Assembly (NCBI GenBank): GCA_027886925.1
Contig: JAPCJN010000115.1
Coordinates: forward strand, 1-6,490
Direction of reading: 5' to 3'
Length of the DNA stretch: 6,490 bases
Source: Nitrososphaerota archaeon
GTDB taxonomy: Archaea > Thermoproteota > Nitrososphaeria > Nitrososphaerales > UBA183
The notes under the pieces are model-generated. The model did not search any database and was not told where the DNA came from. It saw nothing but the letters and a program-made list of their open reading frames with translations. This document shows positions 1 to 5,278 of the stretch, in pieces. A program made the translations under genes and the position numbers. Every line of letters starts with the position of its first letter. Positions within the stretch are counted from its first letter, which is position 1.

Positions 1-50
1 GCGGTCCTCTGCAGGCACTGTACTCTTTCCAGCTCCTGCGATATGACACT

Positions 51-60
51 ATCACGTGAT
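51..60. repeat. 10-bp perfect palindrome ATCACGTGAT
   Basis: ATCACGTGAT reads the same on both strands. It lies just beyond the T-tract that follows the 3' end of the minus-strand secreted-protein gene. It could be a dimeric regulator's site for something to the left of the window, or chance; one such site alone does not decide. The core CACGTG also occurs elsewhere in the window without the flanks. Confidence 0.35.
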
Positions 61-97
61 TAAAAAAGGAGAAGAGAGCCTAATTTTTATTTAGGCT
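61..97 (-). terminator. Hairpin plus T-tract terminator of the secreted-protein gene
   Basis: AGCCTAA (77-83) and TTAGGCT (91-97) are exact inverted repeats around a 7-base loop (84-90). The hairpin overlaps the minus-strand TAG stop codon (98-96). Reading on along the minus strand, a run of six T (62-67 on the plus strand as A) follows about nine bases later. Archaeal RNA polymerase terminates mainly at T-tracts, with hairpins optional, so this is a plausible 3' end for the gene. The hairpin's contribution is inferred. Confidence 0.55.
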
Positions 98-584
98 ACC
101 CGTCGAAGTGGTATTCTAGCTGGTACGGGCCGCTGAACCCTGTGCTCGTGGTGACGAACTGGAAGTTGCCGACGGCGTGGAAATCTGCAAGGCCACCAGA
201 TCCGGTATCTGTGAAGTGTCCGGAACCCGAGCCGCCGAATGTGCCTTTGCTTGTGAAACGAATGTTTATAGTCCCTGTCTGACCGTTGACGCTGCACGGG
301 CAAGTGACGGTGCCTCTACCGCTATCTGCACCGGATGGATGTACCAGGAGGGTGATTGCGAAAGTCGCGGTCCCTGATATGATTCCTGTAAAGACATCTG
401 GACCGCTAAGGGTATAGACAGTGTTTCCGCTGGGGAGGTGGACGACCGTTTCCGAAGTGACCGTGGCGGTGAAGGTTCCCGAGCCCGACATTTGGGGTGA
501 CGCGTACGCGCTCGGGAGCAGAAGGAGCAGAGGTATCAGAAGCATCGAGAAGAGCGCAGCCTTGTTTAATTTGTGTTTATTCAA
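96..584 (-). CDS. Secreted small beta-rich protein, DUF3224 / allene-oxide-cyclase-barrel-like
   Basis: This is a 162-residue protein with a clear Sec signal peptide: a basic n-region (NKHKLNK), a hydrophobic core over residues 9-23 containing a run of leucines, and a cleavage site SAYA|SPQ after residue 28. The mature part is rich in Gly, Ser, Thr and alternating hydrophobics, as in an all-beta fold. It carries a CPC pair at residues 95-97. The C-terminal half (FTGIISGTATF, then GTFGGSGSGHF, GSGGLADFHAVGNFQF and an ending YQLEYHF) resembles from memory the DUF3224 / allene-oxide-cyclase-like barrel proteins, which end with a GxGxLAGLxGxGxF block and a Y-x-L-x-Y strand. Function is unknown; the protein is probably exported or cell-surface. 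TTG at 584 is chosen because GGAGGTG (minus strand, 600-594) sits nine bases upstream. A GTG at 596 overlapping that site, which would give 166 residues, is the alternative. The frame stays open much further upstream, but that stretch looks non-coding. Confidence 0.78.
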   Translation of the reverse strand: MNKHKLNKAALFSMLLIPLLLLLPSAYASPQMSGSGTFTATVTSETVVHLPSGNTVYTLSGPDVFTGIISGTATFAITLLVHPSGADSGRGTVTCPCSVNGQTGTINIRFTSKGTFGGSGSGHFTDTGSGGLADFHAVGNFQFVTTSTGFSGPYQLEYHFDG

Positions 585-593
585 TTTCTTTTT

Positions 594-600
594 CACCTCC
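594..600 (-). promoter_or_regulatory. Strong Shine-Dalgarno GGAGGTG deciding the TTG start
   Basis: The minus strand reads GGAGGTG here, a full complement to the 3' end of archaeal and bacterial 16S rRNA (CACCTCC). Its nine-base spacing to TTG at 584 is suitable, whereas GTG at 596 lies inside the motif itself. It also shows that this gene has a leadered mRNA, unlike the glycosyltransferase at 4309. Confidence 0.7.
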
Positions 601-899
601 GCTAAAGGGTTGATTGGAAACAAAGGACTTAACGGCCCCGTGAGGGAACTCTCGCAAAAGGGACATGCAGCCTGAAAACTGTCCCGGTCGCAAATCAGGA
701 CGGGTGAAAAAGGACAACCGAAGGAACGGCAGCGACGCCTGGGAGGGAGGATCGGTCTTGATAGAGACTCGAATCCGAGCACGTCCTGTTGAGACCAGCT
801 CGGACGGTGCGACATTTCGGGTCGTGCCACGTGTCCGGACCGTTCGTGATGCTCTGACAAAAAGGATAAGATTCGGAGGTTCCTGAGTGTTCGCTGGGC
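601..899. other. Divergent intergenic region, no convincing gene
   Basis: This stretch separates the secreted-protein gene (leftward) from the Lrp-like regulator (rightward) and should hold both promoters. Open frames across it give Arg- and Ser-rich, compositionally odd peptides with no recognisable motif. The candidate regulatory elements are weak: GGAGGT at 875-880, which is 19 bases upstream of the ATG at 900 and farther than usual for a Shine-Dalgarno, and GATAAGAT at 865-872, a poor TATA-like match about 31 bases upstream. CTCG-AATC-CGAG (768-779) is a tiny inverted repeat. Because a regulator is transcribed away from this region, autoregulation from here is possible, but no operator can be pointed to. 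Confidence 0.4.
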
Positions 900-1865
900 A
901 TGGACGCCGTCGCCGTGGCGGTGCTTCGGTGGATGATGACGGGCCTTGATAGATATCCGGCGCGTTCGGAAATAAGGGAGTCGATGGCCACTGCTGCCAA
1001 AAAGCTTCACTGCACCGAAGCGACCGTGAGGGCCAGGACGCGCAGACTCTTCGAGTCGGGGTTGCTGAAGGGATGGCTGGTCTTCGTCAACCCAATTTCA
1101 GTGGCTCAGCGTGTGGCAGTGATACGACTGGATGTCTTGCCTCCCTCTGCGAGGGACGATGTGATACGGAAGTTCAAGCTGATCGAAGGCGTTTGGCTCA
1201 TCACCAAGAACTATGATAGTGCACTGGGGATTTCGACCTACTATCCGGACGGAGTGGCGCTCAAGAAGAAGGTCGAGCTCATGGCAAGGATCGCGAATTC
1301 GGAGCACGTGACGTTTGGAGAGATACCGTTCCCGCCGTGCAGCTACGCCTTCAAACACGTTGACCTCGTCATCTTGAGGTGCGTCCAAGAATCGCCTTCG
1401 CTGTCGTATTCGGGCATAGCGAAACAGGTACACCTTTCGAGCAAGACCGTCAGGCGAAGGCTCAACGGGATGATCAGAGAGAGGGCTGTCTTCGCTACGC
1501 TCGATTTCGACTTCGGCAAATCGAAAAGGGATCCTGGTCGCGAATCTACTTGTCACCTTCCCTAACTACGATGCTTGGAGAGACACGGAGCAGGAGATAT
1601 TCTCACTCATAGCAGACAAGATGTTCGGCAACGTCCGCGGGAACCCGGCGCTTTCGAATTACTCCCTGATTTTGGACAACATAACCGATGCGGAGAGATC
1701 CTTGCCCAGGTAAAGCAGATGGGCGGCGTCAAAGACGCTTATCTCGACTTGGTCGAGGACTACATCGCGATGTCCCAGCCTCATAAGGATCAACTCTTAC
1801 GGCCGACAAATCCTTTAGAGAAGATGAGCCCGGAATCCAAAGCGACAGATTACTTTAGGCCCTAA
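900..1865 (+). CDS. Tandem Lrp/AsnC-like transcriptional regulator, frame broken by two compensating indels
   Basis: Read with two one-base corrections this is a protein of about 321 residues made of two similar halves. Half one has a winged helix-turn-helix around residues 22-57 (HCTEATVRARTRRLFESGLL) followed by an alpha-beta domain (about 60-140). Half two has a second helix-turn-helix around 153-195 (LSSKTVRRRLNGMI), then another alpha-beta domain. Each resembles Lrp/AsnC, a DNA-binding domain joined to a RAM-like sensing domain. The uncorrected frame from ATG 900 stops at 1563-1565. An extra A in the AAAA run at 1524-1527 shifts good coding sequence (GILVANLLVTFPNYDAW, then SLIADKMF) into the next frame, which stops at 1711-1713. 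A base missing near 1693-1700 returns to the first frame (ILAQVKQMGGVKDAYLDLVE), ending at TAA 1863-1865. ATG 900 is the first start after an in-frame stop at 867-869. Sequencing or assembly error is likelier than decay, though a true pseudogene is possible. The regulated genes are unknown. Confidence 0.75.
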
Positions 1866-2526
1866 TGGGAGTCTGGCTCCATTCTGAAGATCATTATGGT
1901 ATATCCAAACACTTTGAGCAAGAAATTCGTCAAGAGCGGATTCTGAACCCAGAATGATCTGGATAGGGTTCGAATCGTCTTCGAGCCTATAGAGCCGACG
2001 TCGTTGTGAGAATATTGCAGGCCCACCTCGCTCGCGCGTTTTTTCCACCATTCCTCGCTCTTCACCGTGCGTCGATATGGGTCGGGCGACTTCGTCGCAA
2101 CCGTCATCAGCAGCACCCCCCCTTTCCTCAACACCCTTGATATCTCGAACATGCATTGTGCTGGGTTTCTGGCATAATCCAGAACTCCTATCGCAGTCAC
2201 CAAGTCGAAACTCTTGTCTACATACGGGATGAACGATCCGTCAGCTCGCAGCAGGAAAGACTTGCTGTCTCCAGCTGATTTTTCCAACGCGTATGAGCTG
2301 ACGTCAATGCCGGTCGCCTTTGCAGAGGCGGAAAGGAAGCCCTCGACGAGGAAACCTTTCGCGCATCCGATGTCGAGGACATCGTTGCATCTAGTGTGAG
2401 CCTTCAGCATCTTGGCTAGGCTGAGGTACTTCTCATACAGCTCCTCACGAGGATAATTGCGATAGCGACCAGGCTTCTTCGTGCCGCTATCAAAGAACTC
2501 TCTGTCAAATTCCCTAGCGCCATCAT
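1862..2526 (-). CDS. Class I SAM-dependent methyltransferase (Methyltransf_11/25-like), 5' end probably frameshifted
   Basis: This is a Rossmann-fold methyltransferase. Counting from ATG 2410 (182 residues), SAM motif I is VLDIGCAKG at 11-19. The acidic residue binding the SAM ribose is D36 in ATGIDVS. FDLVTAIGVLDYARN (68-82) is the motif II region, and the block SRVLRKGGVLLMTV (91-104) closes the core. A start at 2410 leaves too little before motif I. The same frame stays open to a stop at 2582-2584 and encodes a convincing N-terminal segment (REFFDSGTKKPGRYRNY, then ELYEKYLSLAKML) but has no ATG, GTG or TTG. ATG-ATG at 2526-2521 lies one base out of frame, so a G missing from the GGG run at 2514-2512 would give a start MALGEFDREFF. 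The strict uninterrupted ORF is 1862-2410. The gene follows the sugar epimerase on the same strand and probably methylates a sugar or glycan intermediate; the substrate is unknown. Its TAG stop overlaps the stop of the convergent regulator. Confidence 0.85.
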
Positions 2527-2612
2527 GCGATGACAGGATCGCTCCAGAAATGCGCGGCAGCGGTAGTTTTTGAGGGTTCCGCTATCCGCCACCCAAAGGA
2601 TCGTTTTTTCGA

Positions 2613-3611
2613 CTATCGCAAGTTCTGCTTGAAACTCGGGAAAACGTACTTGGAATAACGTTCGAGGTTACTTCTATACCAGGCGACTGTAGATTCCAGC
2701 CCTTTTCTTATCGAGACCTCGGGGGACCAACCGATCGCTGCCTGCGCTCTTGTTGAGTCGCAGACTAATTTCTCCACGTCACCTTGGCGCGCGGGTTCGA
2801 CAACGGGAGCCAAGGTGCTCCCAGATATGTCCAGGATCATTTTCACCAGTTCTTCAGCCGAGTGTCCTTCTCCAGTTCCAATGTTCATTACTTGGCCGTA
2901 GCAGGAACTGGCGAGGCTGCGCGATAGAGCTTCTGCTGTGTCAGTGACGTATAGGTAGTCCCTGACCTGGGTCCCCCTTCCCCTGATGACTGGCGGAACT
3001 CCAGACAAGACCCTGATTACGTTGCTTGCGATCAGACCTCCGTATTGCACGTTGCCCTTTTGCCGGGGTCCGTAGTTATTGAACGACCTGATTATTGCTA
3101 TCTTGGATTTGTATGCCGAGACATACGAAAAACAGTAGCGCTCTGCAGCTACCTTGCTAGCTGCATAGGGCGACTGCGGATTCAGAGGATGGTCCTCGGT
3201 CATCGGGACGCTGAGTGCAGAGCCATAGACCTCGGATGTGCTCATATGAACCAAAGGGATGTCCCGTCTCCTAGCCGCCTCAAGGACGTTCAGAGTACCC
3301 CCAGAGTTTACCTCATCGAAGAGACGGGGAAAAAGCATACTCTCGTCGATGTTCGTCTTCGCCGCCAAATGGAATATTGCCTCCACCTCTTCCGCACAGT
3401 AGTCAACAACTTCTTGAGAGGTGACACTACCTCTTACTATTTCCAGGCCTTTTCCTCGCAACGCCGTCAGATTCTCTTCGCTTCCGGCTGAGAAATCATC
3501 GAGAATCACGACTTCGTGATTAAGGTCGATAAGCCGTTGGGCAAGATGCGAGCCAATGAAACCCGCTCCTCCCGTAACTAGGACTTTCATGGCTCTTGGC
3601 TGACTTTCCAT
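2613..3611 (-). CDS. NAD-dependent nucleotide-sugar epimerase/dehydratase (extended SDR)
   Basis: This is a 332-residue cytoplasmic enzyme of the extended short-chain dehydrogenase family, at full length for GalE/RfbB-type proteins. The NAD-binding GxxGxxG is TGGAGFIG (13-20), with ILDDFSAG (36-43) closing the second strand. HLAAKT (81-86) is the usual structural motif. The catalytic set is S124-T125-S126-E127-V-Y-G with Y149-x3-K153 (YAASK). The nucleotide-sugar part includes RSFNNYGPRQ (175-184) and GRGTQVRDYLYVTD (211-224). Serine plus glutamate (TSE) is less like GalE, which has S-S/A-T-VYG, and closer to 4,6-dehydratases or UDP-glucuronate decarboxylases, so the exact reaction (4-epimerase, dehydratase or decarboxylase) is left open. 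Its role is supplying an activated sugar to the glycosyltransferases encoded to the right. The ATG at 3611 has AAGGTAAGG just upstream; the internal ATG at 3590 (MKVLVTGG) matches the usual family N-terminus and is a good alternative. Confidence 0.94.
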   Translation of the reverse strand: MESQPRAMKVLVTGGAGFIGSHLAQRLIDLNHEVVILDDFSAGSEENLTALRGKGLEIVRGSVTSQEVVDYCAEEVEAIFHLAAKTNIDESMLFPRLFDEVNSGGTLNVLEAARRRDIPLVHMSTSEVYGSALSVPMTEDHPLNPQSPYAASKVAAERYCFSYVSAYKSKIAIIRSFNNYGPRQKGNVQYGGLIASNVIRVLSGVPPVIRGRGTQVRDYLYVTDTAEALSRSLASSCYGQVMNIGTGEGHSAEELVKMILDISGSTLAPVVEPARQGDVEKLVCDSTRAQAAIGWSPEVSIRKGLESTVAWYRSNLERYSKYVFPSFKQNLR

Positions 3612-3829
3612 TCCTTACCTTCTTGGTAAATTAAGCATTATGGGCACGCGGACTGGATTTGGCATTTGGCTCAAAAGCAAGCATCATGGCCCAAGGAATG
3701 AGAGGGGAGATCTTGGCGATTTCATCTGCAATTTGCCGCCCTTTGTTGTTGGCGACTTATTACGCGTAGAGCCAACAAGTTTTACTGCATTGACCTGGAT
3801 GGTATTAGGACCCGAGATGGAACTTCCTG
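3612..3829. other. Divergent spacer between epimerase and acetyltransferase genes
   Basis: This region must contain the leftward promoter of the epimerase and the rightward promoter of the acetyltransferase. CTTAATTTA on the minus strand (3635-3627) is AT-rich and TATA-like. Its centre lies about 20 bases before ATG 3611 and 41 before ATG 3590, which would place a transcript start between the two candidate ATGs. A 65-codon plus-strand frame (3640-3837) overlaps the acetyltransferase start, but its translation matches nothing I know and has no ribosome-binding site, so I do not call it a gene. An inverted repeat sits at 3746-3778. Confidence 0.45.
3746..3778. repeat. Inverted repeat TTGTTGGC...GCCAACAA with nested palindrome TACGCGTA
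   Basis: TTGTTGGC (3746-3753) and GCCAACAA (3771-3778) are exact complements separated by 17 bases. The spacer contains a second perfect palindrome, TACGCGTA (3761-3768). The element lies 52 bases upstream of the acetyltransferase start. It could be a regulator-binding site or an RNA hairpin in a leader; the role is inferred only from position and symmetry. Confidence 0.45.
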
Positions 3830-4249
3830 ATGCTTAACGAAGCAAGGTTCATCGCTCCTAACGCGACGCTGACGGGAAACAACCTAGAAATTTATGGGCA
3901 CTGCGAGAAACCGAGGCACCTGGGAACGTGGATTGGCTACTATGTCACAATTACAGCTGGATCGGCCCGAGTCAAGATCGGGCCTTGTGTCGATGTCTCT
4001 TCGTATGCCTACATCTCCACGCACTTTACAGGCAAGCGGATAACCGAGGCCGGTCCGAAGATCGTAGGTCCCGTGGAGATAGGACATCACAGCTATATCG
4101 GACCGTATGCACTGATCGAAGCCAACACAAACATCGGGCACCACTCCATTGTAGCAGCTTATTCGCGTGTGAGGGGTGAATTTCCTCCGTATTCTTTTAT
4201 CGCCGGGGACCCTGCGAAGCTAAAGAGGAAGTTGACACGTGAGAAGTAG
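3830..4249 (+). CDS. Left-handed beta-helix (hexapeptide-repeat) acyltransferase
   Basis: This is a 139-residue enzyme of the LbH O-/N-acetyltransferase superfamily (maltose/serine/sugar acetyltransferase type). It would transfer an acetyl group from acetyl-CoA to a sugar and normally acts as a cytoplasmic trimer. Hexapeptide turns are visible: VKIGPCVDVSSYAYI (48-62), VEIGHHSYIGPYALIE (82-97) and NIGHHSIVAAYSRV (101-114). H65 in ISTHF sits where these enzymes often carry a catalytic His. The C-terminus SFIAGDPAKLKRKL (122-135) is the standard family ending (compare VxAGxPAKxIRKR). ATG 3830 is used because the frame is closed by TAG at 3806-3808 and no other ATG, GTG or TTG lies between. No good Shine-Dalgarno is seen, so the mRNA may be leaderless or nearly so. 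The gene stands 59 bases ahead of the GT2 on the same strand, which suggests a role in decorating the same glycan. The substrate cannot be read from the sequence. Confidence 0.9.
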   Translation: MLNEARFIAPNATLTGNNLEIYGHCEKPRHLGTWIGYYVTITAGSARVKIGPCVDVSSYAYISTHFTGKRITEAGPKIVGPVEIGHHSYIGPYALIEANTNIGHHSIVAAYSRVRGEFPPYSFIAGDPAKLKRKLTREK

Positions 4250-4277
4250 GTCATCCAACCAAATGGTGGCCCGCGTA

Positions 4278-4285
4278 TTTTATAA
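4278..4285 (+). promoter_or_regulatory. Archaeal TATA box TTTTATAA for a leaderless GT2 transcript
   Basis: TTTTATAA is centred about 27 bases upstream of the GTG at 4309, the canonical TATA-to-transcription-start distance in archaea. No Shine-Dalgarno lies before the GTG. Together this indicates transcription starting at or next to the start codon and a leaderless mRNA. It also gives the GT2 its own promoter, despite the acetyltransferase gene ending only 59 bases upstream. Confidence 0.7.
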
Positions 4286-4308
4286 GCGAAGATTCGGAGC
4301 GCTCAAGA

Positions 4309-5061
4309 GTGAACTTGGATGAATTTCCTCAAAGGTCCAAGGTCTCAATAATCATTCCCGCCTACAACGAAGAAAGAACTATCCGCGAGGTCGTCCTAAA
4401 GGCGACAACATATGGCGAAGTGATTGTCGTTGATGACGGAAGCATTGATAGGACCGCGGAGTTGGCCAAGTTGGCGGGCGCTCGGGTCATCTCTCATCCT
4501 CGCAACATGGGTCAGAGCGCAGCCGACAGAACTGGATATTTGAACTCGAACCGCGAGGTTGTTGCGCTTATAGACGCTGACATCCAACAAGTCCCTGAAG
4601 AACTACCGAGGGTCATAAGACCAATATTGGCCAATCAAGCAGACATGGTCATAGGCTCGAAATACCTCGGGAGGCGGGAGTACCAGTCCAATTTTCCGAA
4701 TATGTTGATGGACCGGATACTCGGTGCAATTCTAAGGGCTCGATTCGGAGTGACAGTGACCAATCCGTTTAGCGGAATGCGAGCGATGCGAAGAACTTGC
4801 ATCGATTTTGGGTATCTAAAGGGAGACAAACATGAGTGCGCTGTCGAACTCGCATTCTCTTTCGCATGGCACGGATATAGGATAATGGAAGTTCCAAGGA
4901 CGGCGAGGCGACGAATCGCCGGACGTTCCTCGATTAGGTTCACCGACGGGAGAAGAATCATAGTCAGGCTGTTGGCGGTGATGCTGAGCCCGCCAAAATT
5001 GGCAAGTCCACGAAAACAGCCTTCGGCATTGATCCGAGTCCCTCAAGGTCTTGGGTCTTGA
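4309..5061 (+). CDS. Family 2 glycosyltransferase, dolichyl-phosphate-mannose-synthase-like
   Basis: This is a 250-residue GT-A fold enzyme. It would transfer a hexose from a nucleotide sugar, probably to a polyprenyl/dolichyl phosphate or a lipid-linked glycan at the inner membrane face. Motifs in order: IIIPAYNEERTI (14-25), VIVVDDGSIDRT (38-49) with nucleotide-binding D42 and D43, the metal-binding DAD at 89-91, VIGSKYLGRR (114-123), NPFSGMRAMRR (152-162), E180 in the acceptor-side helix, and EVPRTARRRIAGRSSIR (194-210), the basic loop typical of DPM1-type enzymes. No C-terminal membrane segments are present, so it is the short soluble or peripheral form. GTG 4309 is chosen from the TATA box 27 bases upstream and because PAYNEE then begins at residue 17, as usual. 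Stop TGA is at 5059-5061. The donor sugar and acceptor cannot be fixed from motifs alone. Confidence 0.93.
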   Translation: MNLDEFPQRSKVSIIIPAYNEERTIREVVLKATTYGEVIVVDDGSIDRTAELAKLAGARVISHPRNMGQSAADRTGYLNSNREVVALIDADIQQVPEELPRVIRPILANQADMVIGSKYLGRREYQSNFPNMLMDRILGAILRARFGVTVTNPFSGMRAMRRTCIDFGYLKGDKHECAVELAFSFAWHGYRIMEVPRTARRRIAGRSSIRFTDGRRIIVRLLAVMLSPPKLASPRKQPSALIRVPQGLGS

Positions 5062-5278
5062 ATCCTGAGAGGCGCGCCCTGCGCTGCTTTCGCGCAACTC
5101 TCTTGCCAAACCCTGCATCAAAAAAGGACGTGATTATCCGACAGGGTCGGGCTCGCGAAATATTGGTATTTCTATCAGATGCCCATGAAGCCTCAAGGGG
5201 ACGAACCTTGATAGTCGGCGACTATGGCAAAGGGGCAAGGTCGAACGAAGGCATACGAGTAATCTGAGCAGGTAAAGT
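5062..5278 (+). other. Spacer between GT2 and GT4 genes, with a doubtful 69-codon frame
   Basis: A plus-strand frame runs from TTG 5058 to TGA 5267. Its start overlaps the GT2 stop as TTGA, an arrangement seen in translationally coupled genes. The product is about 69 residues with hydrophobic stretches (EILVFLSDAHE, TLIVGDYGKG) but matches no family I recognise, and no ribosome-binding site supports it. I treat it as possible but unproven. Otherwise the spacer shows only a GGCGCGCC palindrome (5071-5078) and no clear promoter; AGGTAA at 5270-5275, just before TTG 5279, is a weak ribosome-binding candidate for the GT4. Confidence 0.3.

Noticed and set aside
53..58. CACGTG as a repeated regulatory motif across the window
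   Set aside because: It recurs at scattered sites, several inside coding regions, at a number not far above chance for a 6-bp palindrome.
1..59. 3' end of an upstream gene entering the window
   Set aside because: All three plus frames are open at the edge and close at 46, 59 and 63, and none is recognisable in so few codons, so no gene end can be supported.
764..783. tRNA-like T-arm (ACTCGAATCCGAG)
   Set aside because: Only a four-base stem around AATC is present; there is no acceptor, D or anticodon arm at the right distances on either strand.
665..886. Plus-strand 73-codon frame in the intergenic region
   Set aside because: Arg-rich translation with no recognisable motif and no ribosome-binding site; it overlaps an equally long frame on the other strand, as expected of non-coding GC-balanced DNA.
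597..1010. Long minus-strand open frame extending the secreted protein upstream
   Set aside because: The extension puts about 140 Arg-, His- and Pro-rich residues before an obvious signal peptide, and a perfect Shine-Dalgarno sits at the internal TTG start.
1098..1556. Minus-strand 152-codon frame
   Set aside because: It lies fully antisense to the regulator's helix-turn-helix and sensing domains, and its translation has no family features.
3640..3837. Plus-strand 65-codon frame before the acetyltransferase
   Set aside because: No known motif and no ribosome-binding site; the TATA-like sequence before it is only about nine bases upstream, too close to drive it.
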